Of a stretch of 64,000 bases of DNA, positions 39,415 through 49,519 are shown piece after piece. The notes under the pieces are model-generated. The model ran no database searches. It had not been told where the DNA came from and worked only from the letters and a program-made list of their open reading frames with translations. The stretch spans positions 3,534,001 to 3,598,000 of the forward strand of contig NZ_CP029642.1 of assembly GCF_003268655.1 (NCBI RefSeq). The letters are read 5' to 3'. Source of the stretch: Arthrobacter dokdonellae (GTDB lineage Bacteria; Actinomycetota; Actinomycetes; Actinomycetales; Micrococcaceae). Each line of letters opens with the position of its first letter. The first letter of the stretch is position 1. The position numbers and the translations under genes were made by a program.

Positions 39415-40820
39415 TAGACTCCCTCCACCCTCAAGACACTCGTTACGGAATTTATGATGTCCAGGCCGTTGATGGCCTGCACGGTTGCTGCCAGGGCAGC
39501 CTCGCTGGCGCGGTGCGTGACGATCCGCAGCTCGGCCGAGCCGGGGGCGCCGCCGTCGTGGGCATCGCGTTCCCGGTGCACCGTCTGCCGCATGGTCTCA
39601 ATGGAGACGCCGTTCTCGGCAAAGAGCGCGGAAATCTTGGCCAGCACGCCGGGCTGGTCCGCCGCGTCCAGCCCGATGTAGTACTGCGTGGTGACGTTTT
39701 CGATGCCCAGCACGGGCAGCACGCCCGTGGTGGTTTCGGTGCGGCCGGGGCCCCCGAGCACCAGGCGGCGGGCTGCGGAGACCACGTCGCCCAGCACGGC
39801 CGACGCCGTCGGGATGCCGCCGGCACCCTGGCCGTAGAACATGAGCTGGCCGGCGGACTCGGCCTCGATGAACACCGCGTTGAAGGCCCCATGCACGGCG
39901 GCCAGGGGGTGCTCGCGCGGGAGCAGCGTGGGGTGGACGCGCACGCTCACGCCCGAGGCCGCTCCCGCGCCGCCGGCCCGGGCTTCCTCCGAATCCGCGC
40001 GGGCGGGGAGGTCCAGCTTCTCGGCGATGGCGAGCAGCTTGATGACAAAGCCGGCGTCCTTGGCCGCCGCGATGTCCGCCGCCGTGACCTGCGTGATGCC
40101 CTGGCAGTGGACGTCCTCGAGCGCAAAGCGCGTATGAAAGGACAGTGACGCCAGGATGGCGCCCTTGGCGGCGGCGTCGTGGCCCTCGATGTCCGCCGTC
40201 GGATCAGCCTCCGCGTACCCCAGGCGGGTGGCCTCTGCCAGCGCGTCCTCAAACGACGCTCCGGTGGTGTCCATCTGGTCGAGGATGAAGTTGGTGGTGC
40301 CGTTGACAATGCCCATGACGCGGGTGATCTTGTCCCCGGCCAGCGAATCCCGGATGGGCCGCAGGATGGGGATGGCACCGGCCACGGCAGCCTCGTAGGA
40401 CAGCTGGACGCCGGCGGCGTCGGCCTTCTCATACAGGCTGGGGCCGTCCACGGCCAGCAGGGCCTTGTTCCCGGTGACCACGGTGGCGCCGTGCTCGATC
40501 GCCTCCAGGATCAGGGAGCGCGCCGGCTCCAGGCCGCCCATGAGCTCAATGACGACGTCGGCCCCGCGCACCAGGGCGGAGGCATCGGTGGTGAGCAGCC
40601 CGCGCGGCAGTTCGACGTCGCGCGGCGCGTCAATGTTGCGCACCGCGATGCCGGTCAGCTCCAGCCGGGCGCCGGTTCGCGCGGCCAGGGCATCGGCGTC
40701 CTCAAGGAGGATGCGGGCCACCTGGGCCCCCACGTTTCCGGCACCGAGGAGCGCCACCTTCAAGGTTTTTGTTTCGGCGGACGCCGGCAGTGCGGTGTCC
40801 ACGGTGTTGCGCTCTGTCAA
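39414..40820 (-). CDS. hom: Homoserine dehydrogenase
   Basis: A 468-residue NAD(P)-dependent enzyme reducing aspartate semialdehyde to homoserine, the branch to Thr and Met. The Rossmann motif is [12 protein letters not shown] (~28), the catalytic lysine lies in [10 protein letters not shown] (~118) and the substrate site is [14 protein letters not shown] and [18 protein letters not shown]-terminal ACT domain ([19 protein letters not shown]) is the likely site of threonine feedback. A ~20-residue Ala/Gly insertion near residue 285 ([10 protein letters not shown]) is unusual but in frame. It overlaps lysA by ATGA. Confidence 0.96.
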   Translation of the reverse strand: MTERNTVDTALPASAETKTLKVALLGAGNVGAQVARILLEDADALAARTGARLELTGIAVRNIDAPRDVELPRGLLTTDASALVRGADVVIELMGGLEPARSLILEAIEHGATVVTGNKALLAVDGPSLYEKADAAGVQLSYEAAVAGAIPILRPIRDSLAGDKITRVMGIVNGTTNFILDQMDTTGASFEDALAEATRLGYAEADPTADIEGHDAAAKGAILASLSFHTRFALEDVHCQGITQVTAADIAAAKDAGFVIKLLAIAEKLDLPARADSEEARAGGAGAASGVSVRVHPTLLPREHPLAAVHGAFNAVFIEAESAGQLMFYGQGAGGIPTASAVLGDVVSAARRLVLGGPGRTETTTGVLPVLGIENVTTQYYIGLDAADQPGVLAKISALFAENGVSIETMRQTVHRERDAHDGGAPGSAELRIVTHRASEAALAATVQAINGLDIINSVTSVLRVEGV

Positions 40821-42307
40821 AGGTTCTGGGCCCCTAAATCGCGTGCCAGCAAATCGTCTTCTGTTTCGCCCCGCACAATCATGCGTGCGGCGCCGTCCTT
40901 GACGGCGACAACGGGCGGACGGGGCACGTAGTTGTAGTTGCTGGCCAGTGCCCAGCAGTACGCGCCCGTTCCGGGGACTGCAAGCAAGTCCCCGGCCGCC
41001 ACGTCATTGGGCAGATATACATCTCTAACAACAATGTCGCCGCTCTCGCAATGTTTGCCCACCACTCGGGACAGCGCGGGTGCCGCCTGCGAGGCGCGGC
41101 CGGCCACGACGGCGGAATAATCCGCGTCATAAAGCACCGGGCGGGCGTTGTCGCTCATGCCGCCGTCCACCGACACATAACGTCGCGGAGCCGTCACACC
41201 GTCCCGTCCGGCCACCTCGACCTGCACGGTTTTCAGCGTGCCGGTCTCGTACAGCGTGAACGTGGAGGGGCCCACGATGGCGCGGCCGGGCTCAATGGAG
41301 ATCCGTGGCGCGCGCATGCCCAGCTCCGCGCAGGTGGACCGTACGACGGCGGCCATCGCCCGGGCGATTTCGGCCGCCGGGCGCGGGGTGTCCACCGCGG
41401 TGTAGGCGATGCCGTAACCGCCGCCGAGGTCCAGCTCGGGCAGCACGACCCCGTAACTTTCCTGGATCCGGTGCGTTAAGGCCAGCAGCCGGCGGGCGGC
41501 AATTTCAAAGCCGTCCGGTTCAAAGATCTGCGAGCCGATGTGGGCGTGGAAGCCCAGGAAGTTGATGTTCTCCGACTCGACGGCCAGCTTGGCGGCAGCC
41601 TCGGCGGCGGACAATTCGGCGGTGGAGCCGCTGGGGAGCGAATCCTCCGGGGACACCAGGGAGAGCCCGAACTTTTGGTCCTCGTGGGCCGTGGCAATGG
41701 ATTCGTGCGTGTGGGCGTGGACGCCGGGGGTCACGCGCAGCATGACATTGGCCCGCGTGTTGCGGGCGGCGGCCAGGTCCGCCACGCGGCGCAGCTCGTG
41801 CAGGCTGTCCACCACAATGCGGCCCAGCCCCAAATCAAGGGCCCGGTTGATTTCGGCGTCGGACTTGTTGTTGCCGTGCAGGCCCAGCTTGCCGCCGGCC
41901 AGCCCGGCGCGGACGGCCACGGCCAGTTCGCCGCCGGAGCAGGTGTCCAGGCGCAGGCCCTCGGAATCCACCCAGCGGGCCACCTCGGTGCAAAGGAACG
42001 ACTTTCCGGCATAGTAGACGTCCACGCCGCCGCAGATGTCGGCAAAGGCCTCGTCAAAGGAGTCCTTGAAGGTGCGCGCGCGGGCCCTGAAGTCGGTCTC
42101 GCTCATGACAAAGAGCGGCGTCCCGAACTGCTCCTTGAGCTCGCCCACCGGCACCCCGCTGATGGTGAGGGACCCGCCCGGGCCGCGTTCGACGTCGTCC
42201 GCCCACATGGCGGGCACCAGCTCGTTGAGGTCTCCCGCCGGTGGCAGCCACGCCGGGGCCAGCTCCGCTCCGGCAATGTCGGTCGTGCCGCTGTGTGACT
42301 CGGCCAC
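40817..42307 (-). CDS. lysA: Diaminopimelate decarboxylase
   Basis: A 496-residue PLP enzyme, the last step of lysine biosynthesis from meso-diaminopimelate. PLP lysine: VYYAGKSFLCTEVARW (~100). Other landmarks: LGLHGNNKSDAEI, GFHAHIGSQIFEP, ELDLGGGYGIAY, EPGRAIVGPS and HCESGDIVV. The N-terminal ~40 residues are longer than in E. coli but usual for this group. It lies 3 bases after argS, and its stop overlaps the hom start. Confidence 0.97.
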   Translation of the reverse strand: MAESHSGTTDIAGAELAPAWLPPAGDLNELVPAMWADDVERGPGGSLTISGVPVGELKEQFGTPLFVMSETDFRARARTFKDSFDEAFADICGGVDVYYAGKSFLCTEVARWVDSEGLRLDTCSGGELAVAVRAGLAGGKLGLHGNNKSDAEINRALDLGLGRIVVDSLHELRRVADLAAARNTRANVMLRVTPGVHAHTHESIATAHEDQKFGLSLVSPEDSLPSGSTAELSAAEAAAKLAVESENINFLGFHAHIGSQIFEPDGFEIAARRLLALTHRIQESYGVVLPELDLGGGYGIAYTAVDTPRPAAEIARAMAAVVRSTCAELGMRAPRISIEPGRAIVGPSTFTLYETGTLKTVQVEVAGRDGVTAPRRYVSVDGGMSDNARPVLYDADYSAVVAGRASQAAPALSRVVGKHCESGDIVVRDVYLPNDVAAGDLLAVPGTGAYCWALASNYNYVPRPPVVAVKDGAARMIVRGETEDDLLARDLGAQNL

Positions 42308-42310
42308 GTG

Positions 42311-43963
42311 CTACATCCGTTCCGGCGCGGAAACGCCCAGCAGGGACAGCCCGTTGGCCAGGACCTGGCCCACGGCGTCGTTGAGCCACAGGCGCGTGCG
42401 GTTCACGTCCGTGATGGCCTCCTCGCCCATGGGGGTGACACGGCAGGCATCGTACCAGCGGTGGTAGGCGCCGGCGATGACCTCCAGGTGGCGGGCCACG
42501 CGGTGCGGCTCGCGGAATTCGGCGGCCTGCGTCAGGACGCCCGGGTACTGGCCCAGCACCGCAAGGAGTTCGGACTCCGTGGGATGGGCGAGGGCCGCGG
42601 CGTCGAAAGCCGTGCGCGCCACGCCGGCGGCCGCAGCATTGCGTCCCACGGCGCGCGTGCGGGCATGGGCGTACTGGACATAGAACACCGGGTTCTCGTT
42701 GGAGCGCTTGGTCAGCACGTCCAGGTCGATGTCGATGTTGGAGTCAGAGGAGAAGCGGGCCAGGGAGTAGCGGGCGGCGTCCGTGCCCACAATCTCCACC
42801 AGGTCCTCCATGGTGACCACGGTGCCGGCACGCTTGGACATGCGCAGCGGGACGCCGTCCTTGACCAGGTTCACCATCTGGCCGATGAGCACCTCGACCC
42901 GGTTGGCGTCGTCGCCCATCGCTGCCGCGGCGGCCTTCAGGCGCGCGACGTAGCCGTGGTGGTCGGCGCCGAGCATGTAAATGCACAGGTCAAAGCCGCG
43001 GTCCCGCTTGTTCTTGAAGTAGGCGATGTCGCCGGCGATGTACGCGGCGTTGCCGTCGGACTTGATGACCACACGGTCCTTGTCGTCGCCGTAGTCGGTG
43101 GAGTTCAGCCACCAGGCGCCGTCCTTGGCGTACAGGTTGCCGGAGGCCTTGAGCTGCTCCAGGAGCTTTTCGACGGCGCCGTCCTCGAACAGCGAGTTTT
43201 CGTGGAAGTAGACGTCAAAGTCGACGCCGAATTCGTGCAGGGATTCGCGGATGGAGGCGAACATCAGCGCCACGCCCTGGGCCCGGAATTCCTCCTGCGG
43301 GTCCTCCCTGCTGAGTATGTCCGGGGTGTTCGCCGTGACCGCGTTGGCGATGTCCTCGATGTACGCCCCGCCGTAGCCGTCCTCCGGCGCGGGCTCGCCC
43401 TTGGCGCTGGCCAGCAGGGACCGGGCGAAGCGGTCGATCTGGTTGCCGTGGTCGTTGAAGTAGTATTCGCGCGTGACGTCGGCGCCTTGCGACTGGAAGA
43501 TGCGGGCCAGCGAGTCGCCCACCGCCGCCCACCGCGTGCCGCCGAGGTGGATGGGGCCGGTGGGGTTGGCCGAGACGAACTCGAGGTTGATCCGGGTGCC
43601 CGCCATGCCCCGGTTGATGCCGTACGCTTCGCCGGACTCGACGATGGCCTTCGCCAGTCCGCCGGCAGCGGCAGCGTCCACAGTGATGTTCAGGAAGCCG
43701 GGGCCGGCGATATCCACTTTGGCGACGCCGGGGATTCCGGCCAGGCGCCCTTGCAGGACCTCGGCGATCTTGCGCGGCGGCAGGCCGGCCGGCTTGGCCA
43801 GCTGCAGGGCGATGTTGGTGGCCCAGTCGCCGTGCTCGCGGCTCTTGGGCCGCTCCACCCGCAGTTCCTTCGGGAGGGCCTCTGCGGGAACGGACAGTTC
43901 GCCGGCGTCGGCGGCCTCTTTAAGGCAGGTGGCAATGGCGGCGGAAAGTTCTTCAGGAGTCAC
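42311..43963 (-). CDS. argS: Arginyl-tRNA synthetase
   Basis: A 550-residue class I synthetase. The HIGH-type signature is [17 protein letters not shown] (~128) and the KMSKS-type loop is [13 protein letters not shown] (~375). The Add-1 domain lies at the N-terminus and the DALR anticodon-binding domain at the C-terminus ([12 protein letters not shown] onward). Length is typical. First gene of the amino-acid block, with the tandem repeat at 44024 immediately upstream; no promoter stands out. Confidence 0.97.
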   Translation of the reverse strand: MTPEELSAAIATCLKEAADAGELSVPAEALPKELRVERPKSREHGDWATNIALQLAKPAGLPPRKIAEVLQGRLAGIPGVAKVDIAGPGFLNITVDAAAAGGLAKAIVESGEAYGINRGMAGTRINLEFVSANPTGPIHLGGTRWAAVGDSLARIFQSQGADVTREYYFNDHGNQIDRFARSLLASAKGEPAPEDGYGGAYIEDIANAVTANTPDILSREDPQEEFRAQGVALMFASIRESLHEFGVDFDVYFHENSLFEDGAVEKLLEQLKASGNLYAKDGAWWLNSTDYGDDKDRVVIKSDGNAAYIAGDIAYFKNKRDRGFDLCIYMLGADHHGYVARLKAAAAAMGDDANRVEVLIGQMVNLVKDGVPLRMSKRAGTVVTMEDLVEIVGTDAARYSLARFSSDSNIDIDLDVLTKRSNENPVFYVQYAHARTRAVGRNAAAAGVARTAFDAAALAHPTESELLAVLGQYPGVLTQAAEFREPHRVARHLEVIAGAYHRWYDACRVTPMGEEAITDVNRTRLWLNDAVGQVLANGLSLLGVSAPERM

Positions 43964-44323
43964 CGCCCCAGTCTACGGTTCCGGCGCCACGCTCCCCCAA
44001 TCCGCCCAAATTGTTGCCCGCCGCCCGCCGAGATTCGAGATGACCACGCCCCCGCCCGCCGAGATTCGAGATCACCACGCCCCCGCCCGCCGAGATTCGA
44101 GATAACCACGCCCCCGCCCGCCGAGATTCGAGATCACCACGCCCCCGCCCGCCGAGGTAGAAACACCTAGAGATTGGCCCGCGCGCTTGAGGGAGCCGCG
44201 GCCGCGGCCCACCGCCGAGCAGGCCTCGGGATTGCGAGCCGCCGAAGCGGCCGGGCCTTCGAATGGTGGCAAGGCGCGGGCATTATCTCGAACGTCACCG
44301 GAAGGGACAGCCATAATGGAGGG
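43964..44323. repeat. Intergenic region with a 31-bp tandem array (44024-44147)
   Basis: Four units of 31 bases, each containing CCGAGATTCGAGATNACCACG, begin at 44024, 44055, 44086 and 44117; they differ mainly at the N position (G, C, A, C). There are no unique spacers, so this is not a CRISPR array. The rest of the 360-base divergent gap (argS to the Lrp gene) contains no gene I can support. Confidence 0.9.
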
Positions 44324-44794
44324 ATGAAAGTTGACCGGCTGGACGCCGCCATCATTGAGATGTTCACCGATGAGCCGGGGGTTGGCGTGCTCGAATGCTC
44401 GCGCCGGCTCAAAGTGGCCCGCGCCACGGTGCAGGGCCGGTTGGACAGGCTGTACGCCGGCGGCGTCATCACGGGGATAGTCCCGCAGCTGAGCCCGGCG
44501 GCGCTGGGCTTTCCCGTCGTCGCGTTTTGCTCCGTCGAAATTGCGCAGGGCATCGGCCACGGCGTGGTCTTTGAAGCGATCGGACAGATCCCGGAGATCC
44601 TGGAAATGCACACCGTGTCAGGTCCCAGCGACCTGCTGGTGAAGATCGTGGGCCGGTCCACCACGGACCTCCAGCGGGTCCTTGACGCGTTGTCGCAGGC
44701 GCCGGGGGTGGCCCGCACCTCGAGTGTGATCGCACTCGAAACGCACATCGAAAACCGCAACCTGCCACTGCTGAAGGCGGCCGCCGACTCCTGA
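44324..44794 (+). CDS. Lrp/AsnC-family transcriptional regulator
   Basis: A 156-residue regulator. The N-terminal winged helix-turn-helix (about residues 1-55) includes SRRLKVARATVQGRLDRL as the recognition region. The C-terminal RAM/ACT-like domain has HTVSGPSDLLVKIV, the effector-binding site in Lrp proteins, usually for amino acids. ATG 44324 follows GGAGGG very closely. It precedes a TPP-dependent enzyme by 194 bases, with palindromic sites between, so it probably controls that gene; the ligand is unknown. Confidence 0.92.
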   Translation: MKVDRLDAAIIEMFTDEPGVGVLECSRRLKVARATVQGRLDRLYAGGVITGIVPQLSPAALGFPVVAFCSVEIAQGIGHGVVFEAIGQIPEILEMHTVSGPSDLLVKIVGRSTTDLQRVLDALSQAPGVARTSSVIALETHIENRNLPLLKAAADS

Positions 44795-44836
44795 CCGCCT
44801 GCCGCACCTTCGGCGGGCCATGAAAACAAGCCAACG

Positions 44837-44886
44837 CTGTACAAATTGTGCAGTCTGGTGACGCAAACAGGTCTCATTCTGTACAG
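44837..44886 (+). promoter_or_regulatory. Putative Lrp/AsnC operator sites
   Basis: CTGTACAAATTGTGCAG (44837-44853) is a 17-base palindrome broken only at one symmetric pair. A second perfect palindrome CTGTACAG lies at 44879-44886, sharing the CTGTAC half-site. Both lie between the regulator and the TPP-enzyme gene, within 150 bases of the latter's start. The binding protein is inferred. Confidence 0.6.
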
Positions 44887-44988
44887 CGTGAACGGTGATT
44901 TTGGCGACACTTGCGTGGCGGTCCGCGGCGCTCCAGAGTTGGCTACAGCTGCGCGCCGCAGCGTCCCTCCAAGCGATAAGAGTGTCCC

Positions 44989-46641
44989 GTGACCGAGCAG
45001 CCCACCGTTTCCGACCTCGTTGCCGATGTTTGCGCCCGGCACGCCGACACCGTGTTTGGGCTGATGGGCAACGGCAACGCCTTTTTCACCAGCAACGTGA
45101 CCCGTCGCGGGCTGCGCTACATCAGCGCCCGCCACGAGGCCGGCACGGTCGCGATGGCCGACGCCTACTTCCGTGCCTCAGGCAAGGTGGCGGTCGCCAC
45201 CGTCACGTACGGGGCCGGCTTCACAAACTCGCTGACGGCGCTCGCCGAGGCCGCCAAGGCCAGCATTCCCCTGGTGCTGGTCGTGGGCGGGGTCCCCACC
45301 ACAGGTGCCCGGCCGTGGGACATTGACCAGGACATGGTGGCGGCCGGCCTGGGCGTTGAAACCGTTACGGTGACCCGGGAATCGGCCGAAGCGGCCACCC
45401 AGCGGGCGTGGGAGCTGGCCGCGCGCGACAGCCGCCCGGTCCTGCTGGCCATCCCCTACGACCTCGCCGCCGCCGAGGCCGGTCCGCAGCAGCCGGCCGT
45501 GCCCCTTGCCGTACGGGCGCCGCTTACAACGGACGACGCCGTCACCCGCCGCATTGCCCGCCTGCTCTTGGGCGCCGAGCGTCCCCTGGTCATCGGCGGC
45601 CGCGGCGCCGTCGAGGCTTCGGCAGGGCCCGCGCTGCGGCGGCTGGGCGACGGGCTCGGAGCCTTCTTCGCGACGTCGGCCATGGCCCGAAACCTTTTTG
45701 ACTCACCCTGGGACCTGGGCATCGCCGGCGGTTTTGCCACCCTGCCGGCTGTGGAGATCATGCGCCGCGCCGACGTGGTGCTGGTGGCGGGAGCAGGGCT
45801 GAACACCTTCCAAACGCGCTACGGCAGCCTGTTTGCCGACGGCGCCACCGTCATCCAGGTCGACGTCAGCCGCGATGCCGCAGCCCCGGCCGCCACCGAA
45901 TTCGTGCACGCGGACGCCGCGGCCTTTGCCTCCGCGCTGCTGGACACGATGCGGGGCCTGGTGGGTCGGGGCTGGCGGGACGGCTACCCGGAAGTTGCCG
46001 ACCGCACCCTGTTCAAGGAGCCGCCCGCGCAGGAGTTCGCCCCGGACGGCCGGCTCAACCCACGCGCCGTGGCGCAGCTGCTGGACTCGGTGCTGCCGGC
46101 CCGGCGCACCATCGTCCAGGACGGCGGGCACTTCATCAGCTGGGCGCCCATGTACCTCGGCGTCCCGGACCCGCAGGCGCTGATGATGGTGGGCACGGCG
46201 TTCCAGACCATCGGGCTGGGACTGCCGTCCGCCGTCGGCGCCGCCGCCGCCCGCCCGGAGCGGCTCACGGTCCTGGTCTCAGGGGACGGCGGGGCACTCA
46301 TGGGCCTGGCCGACCTCGATACCGCAGTGCGCAGCATTTCCAGCGGCGTCATGGTGGTGTTCAACGACGCGGCCTACGGCGCCGAGCTGCACCAGTATGC
46401 CGTGCGCGGCCTGGATGACACTGCCATGCAGATCGAGGAGGTGGACTTCGCCGCGCTGGCCGGCGCGTTTGGCGCACGCGGCACCAAGATGCGCTCCCTG
46501 GCGGACATCGACAGCCTCCGCGACTGGCTCGACGCCGGCGCCCACGGCCTCTTCGTCCTCGACGTGGCCGTGTCCCAGAGTGTCGTGGCCGACTACATGC
46601 GCGAAAGCATGGCTCCCATCCTTGCGGCCCGGGCCAACTAG
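44989..46641 (+). CDS. TPP-dependent enzyme of the acetolactate synthase-like superfamily
   Basis: A 550-residue thiamine-diphosphate enzyme with three domains: PYR (1-170), central (190-320) and PP (360-540). The activating glutamate is in RHEAGTVAMADAY (~51) and the metal/TPP site is VSGDGGALMGLADL followed by FNDAAYGAELHQY (~430-460). The active-site N-terminus MGNGNAFF differs from classical acetolactate synthases. It could be a decarboxylase, a benzaldehyde-lyase-like enzyme or a catabolic ALS. No small regulatory subunit is present, so branched-chain biosynthesis is unlikely. Probably regulated by the Lrp-type protein upstream. Confidence 0.88.
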   Translation: MTEQPTVSDLVADVCARHADTVFGLMGNGNAFFTSNVTRRGLRYISARHEAGTVAMADAYFRASGKVAVATVTYGAGFTNSLTALAEAAKASIPLVLVVGGVPTTGARPWDIDQDMVAAGLGVETVTVTRESAEAATQRAWELAARDSRPVLLAIPYDLAAAEAGPQQPAVPLAVRAPLTTDDAVTRRIARLLLGAERPLVIGGRGAVEASAGPALRRLGDGLGAFFATSAMARNLFDSPWDLGIAGGFATLPAVEIMRRADVVLVAGAGLNTFQTRYGSLFADGATVIQVDVSRDAAAPAATEFVHADAAAFASALLDTMRGLVGRGWRDGYPEVADRTLFKEPPAQEFAPDGRLNPRAVAQLLDSVLPARRTIVQDGGHFISWAPMYLGVPDPQALMMVGTAFQTIGLGLPSAVGAAAARPERLTVLVSGDGGALMGLADLDTAVRSISSGVMVVFNDAAYGAELHQYAVRGLDDTAMQIEEVDFAALAGAFGARGTKMRSLADIDSLRDWLDAGAHGLFVLDVAVSQSVVADYMRESMAPILAARAN

Positions 46642-46652
46642 GCAGGAGTCCA

Positions 46653-46680
46653 GCCGGGCATCGCGGGCCGGCAGCCCGGC
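46653..46680. terminator. Possible bidirectional terminator hairpin
   Basis: Seven-base perfect arms GCCGGGC (46653-46659) and GCCCGGC (46674-46680) with a 14-base loop lie between the convergent TPP-enzyme and CynX-like genes. There is no U-tract, so confidence is limited. Confidence 0.4.
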
Positions 46681-46726
46681 GTCGTACGTCAAACGTCGTA
46701 CTTGAGGGGAAGTTCGACGCCGGAAC

Positions 46727-48019
46727 TCACCTGGCGAAGTCGTCCTCCAACATTTTGGGCCGGCAAATAACGTAGGCGCCCGCGCCCAGCAGCAGCAGCG
46801 TGGCAAAGAGGAACATGAACGGCGCCGTCCACGAACCGGTCCACTGGCGCAACAGGCCGAAGAACAGCGGGCCGATGCAGGCCAGGGCGTAGCCCATGCC
46901 CTGGCCAAAGCCGGACAGGGCGCCGGCGCCCAGCTGGGTGCGCGTGCGGTGGTTGATCAGCAGCAGGGCCAGCGGGAAGGTACCCGGTCCCAGGCCGGCC
47001 AGCGACACCCACAGCCAGGTGCCGTGCGCCGGGGCGAGCAGCAGGCCCAGGTAACCCGCGACGAAGCAGGCGAGCATGACCAGCACCACCGGGAACGGAT
47101 TGCGCATCCTGGCGGCGACCAGCGGGATGCACAGGCTCATCGGCAGTCCGAGTGCGGCAAACAACGCCAGCATGGAACCGGCGTGGGCGCGGTCCAGCCC
47201 GGATTCCGTGAGGATCTCCGGCAGCCAGGCAAACAGCGCATACGTGTTCAGCGATGTGCAGCCGAACATGAACGTCAGGCCCCAGGCCGTGGGCGAACGC
47301 CACAGGTTCATCTTCGGCGCGGCAGCCTCGGGCGATCTGCGGGAATGGACGGTCAGTTCCGCCGGCGCGGCTGGTGGGCCGGCCGCAATGCGGGGGGCCG
47401 GCGTCGTGCTTGGGGAAGCCGAGCCCCGGGAAGCTGAGCCGTTGGAAGCCGACCGCGGTGAAACAGCGGCCAGCAGCCATGGCACGACGGCGACCACACT
47501 GACTGCGGCCCAGGAGGAGAGGGAAAACTGCCAGCCGGCGGCGTCGGCCAAGGGCACCGAAATTTGCGCGGGAAGAGCCGTTCCGAGGGAAATGGACGTG
47601 ACGTAGAGGGCCGTCATCAAGCCGATCCTGGTGGGGAAATGCTTCTTCACCAGCGGCGGCAGGAGGACGTTGCCGGCGCCGAGCCCGCCGAAGGCGACCA
47701 CGGAAAAGACCAGGAACATGGCGGTGTTGGGGGCGAAAACGCGCACGACCTGGCCGACAATCCCGGCCAGTATCGAGAGCACGATGAGCCGTTCCAGCGA
47801 CGCCCAGCGGATCACGTACGGGGTCAGGAAACCGAACAGGCCAAAGGCTGCCGTGGGGAGCATGCCGAGGATGCCGATGGTGGCGGTGCCCAGCGGGAGG
47901 TCGTGGTTGATGGTGGAAATCAACGGCGGAACGACCGTCACGGCCCCGCGGAGCGTCAACGCGGTAAGGATGATGCCGACCGCAAATATCCACACCGGCC
48001 GTGCAACGTTCCTCACCAT
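46727..48019 (-). CDS. MFS transporter, CynX/NimT family
   Basis: A 430-residue permease with 12 predicted membrane segments in two bundles joined by a ~45-residue Ser/Ala/Pro-rich loop (around residues 185-230). Family features: RGAVTVVPPL early, FGLFGFLTPYVIRWASLERL after segment 2, and FGGLGAGNVLLPPLVKKHFP. CynX/NimT members move cyanate, nitroimidazoles or other small organic anions; the substrate here is unknown. It converges with the TPP-enzyme gene and faces the tRNA-Arg promoter region at its start. Confidence 0.9.
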   Translation of the reverse strand: MVRNVARPVWIFAVGIILTALTLRGAVTVVPPLISTINHDLPLGTATIGILGMLPTAAFGLFGFLTPYVIRWASLERLIVLSILAGIVGQVVRVFAPNTAMFLVFSVVAFGGLGAGNVLLPPLVKKHFPTRIGLMTALYVTSISLGTALPAQISVPLADAAGWQFSLSSWAAVSVVAVVPWLLAAVSPRSASNGSASRGSASPSTTPAPRIAAGPPAAPAELTVHSRRSPEAAAPKMNLWRSPTAWGLTFMFGCTSLNTYALFAWLPEILTESGLDRAHAGSMLALFAALGLPMSLCIPLVAARMRNPFPVVLVMLACFVAGYLGLLLAPAHGTWLWVSLAGLGPGTFPLALLLINHRTRTQLGAGALSGFGQGMGYALACIGPLFFGLLRQWTGSWTAPFMFLFATLLLLGAGAYVICRPKMLEDDFAR

Positions 48020-48226
48020 GTATTCACCATTGCCCCAACGTTACCTGCCAGGCGCGCTGCAGCGCAGGTCATTCCAGTCGCTGGACGGGAGGTGCAGGAC
48101 ACGTCTGGCGTCTCGCGCAGGCTGTTGCGGCGGGAGGCTGGGGACAGTTCTCCGACACGGTTTTACACGGAACGTCCGGCACCTGCTAAGCTCTTTCTCG
48201 TTCCCTTCGGCAGCCACGGTTGCCGC

Positions 48227-48299
48227 GCCCTCGTAGCTCAGGGGATAGAGCGGTTGCCTCCGGAGCAACAGGCCGTAGGTTCGAATCCTATCGAGGGCA
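48227..48299 (+). tRNA. tRNA-Arg (anticodon CCG)
   Basis: A full cloverleaf. The acceptor arms GCCCTCG and CGAGGGC pair perfectly, with discriminator A. The anticodon stem GTTGC/GCAAC encloses the loop CTCCGGA (anticodon CCG, decoding CGG), and the T arm is AGGTTCGAATCCT. The 3' CCA is not encoded (the DNA continues CCCA), as is common in Actinobacteria. CGG is a frequent arginine codon in this high-GC DNA. Confidence 0.96.
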
Positions 48300-48306
48300 C
48301 CCACCG

Positions 48307-48357
48307 TCCGAGGTCCCACACGCAGGCAAGCGCCAGCTGTGGGCCTCGGATTTTTTT
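48307..48357 (+). terminator. Intrinsic terminator of tRNA-Arg
   Basis: The stem CCGAGG(T)CCCACA pairs with TGTGGG-CCTCGG around a ~16-base loop and is followed by seven T (48351-48357). It lies 8 bases past the tRNA and is the best-formed intrinsic terminator in the window. Confidence 0.9.
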
Positions 48358-49060
48358 CTGTGCGCCCCTGCTTTGTCGGGGCGGCTGTCCAGGCCGACCA
48401 GTCCCTTCATCAGTCCTTTCGTCAGTCGTTTCGGCGCATCCCGCACCACCGCGGCGGCGTCCGGTTCATCGGCTGGCCCAGGCCGTCCGTCTGGGCGGGG
48501 TCGTCGTCGAGCACCGCCCGTTAATGGCTTTTCGCCGCCGCGATGGTTGCCGGAACAATGTCAATGCCGACGGTCTCCCAGCACCTTCGGGCAAGCTCCG
48601 CGGTAAATTGTCCCCGGCCGACAGGATCATGGGCACCGGCATCAGGCTCGAACCCCTACGCCGGTACATGGACCGCCTCTACGCCACCCTGGACCTGGCC
48701 GGGCTGACCCGCCGGATCAGCGAGATCCAACAGCAACCCATCCGGAAGGCCGCGGCCAAGGCCTAGTCCCAAATTGACCACGCAGCATGTCCGGTCCCGT
48801 CCCGTGGAGTGGTGCAACCATTACGCGAGCACTTTAGCTGCGGCACGCGGGAAGCATTTCGCGAGCATCGTGACATGAGGCACCACGCACAGGCGTCCCC
48901 TGGTTTTGCGCCTGACGATTTTGATCGCGCCAGCCGGTTCCGCCGCTGACGCCAAGGAGCGCCCGGCCTTGCGGAACGCCGGGGCCGGGTGGAAGCTGGA
49001 AAGGACGGCGTCAAATGCCGGAATCGGATGAAACAACAGTCCAGTAAGGAAGCACCCCAC
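48358..49060. other. Gene-poor stretch downstream of tRNA-Arg
   Basis: About 700 bases without a convincing gene. A short open frame at 48629-48766 on the plus strand (45 codons, MGTGIRLEPLRRYMDRLY...) has a weak AGGA site and an amphipathic, charged C-terminus; it may be the end of a decayed gene, since related reading continues out of frame upstream. No integrase or repeated tRNA 3' end is visible. Confidence 0.4.
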
Positions 49061-49519
49061 ATGTCCACGCAGCGCCTGAACATCCAGGAAATCGACCCCA
49101 AGGCTTACCAGCCAATGTTCGCGATGGAAAAGTACATCCACTCCGGCACGCTCGGCGAGGACCTGCTGGCGCTGGTCAAGATCCGGGCGTCGCAGCTCAA
49201 CGGCTGCGCCTACTGCCTGGACATGCACGGACGCGAAGCCAGGGCCGCCGGCGTCGACAACCGCCGATTGGACGTCCTTGCTGGCTGGCACGAGGCACCT
49301 GCGCTGTATTCCGACCGGGAGCAGGCGGCGCTTGCACTGACGGAAGCCGTGACACTGATCAGCCACGGCGGAGTGACCGATGCTCTGTGGGCACAGGTCA
49401 AGGCCACATTTGCCGAGGCAGAGGTCCCCGTCCTGCTCATGGCGATCTCCGCCATCAACGTCTGGAACCGGCTGGCCGTCAGCACCCACCAGGACCTGCC
49501 GGAACTGCCCGCGGAATAA
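49061..49519 (+). CDS. AhpD-like carboxymuconolactone decarboxylase-family protein
   Basis: A 152-residue alpha-helical protein with the AhpD/CMD core. The redox pair is in NGCAYCLDMHGREA (~45), with the conserved histidine two turns later, a pattern seen in alkylhydroperoxidase AhpD-like enzymes rather than true decarboxylases. It likely reduces peroxides with an unknown partner. AAGGAA lies nine bases before ATG 49061. A hairpin wraps its stop codon. A methyltransferase follows. Confidence 0.9.
   Translation: MSTQRLNIQEIDPKAYQPMFAMEKYIHSGTLGEDLLALVKIRASQLNGCAYCLDMHGREARAAGVDNRRLDVLAGWHEAPALYSDREQAALALTEAVTLISHGGVTDALWAQVKATFAEAEVPVLLMAISAINVWNRLAVSTHQDLPELPAE

Noticed and set aside
44024..44147. 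CRISPR array
   Set aside because: The repeats are directly adjacent with no unique spacers and no cas genes nearby.
48227..49060. Integrated element at tRNA-Arg
   Set aside because: No integrase gene, no repeat of the tRNA 3' end and no change of gene content typical of prophage were seen.
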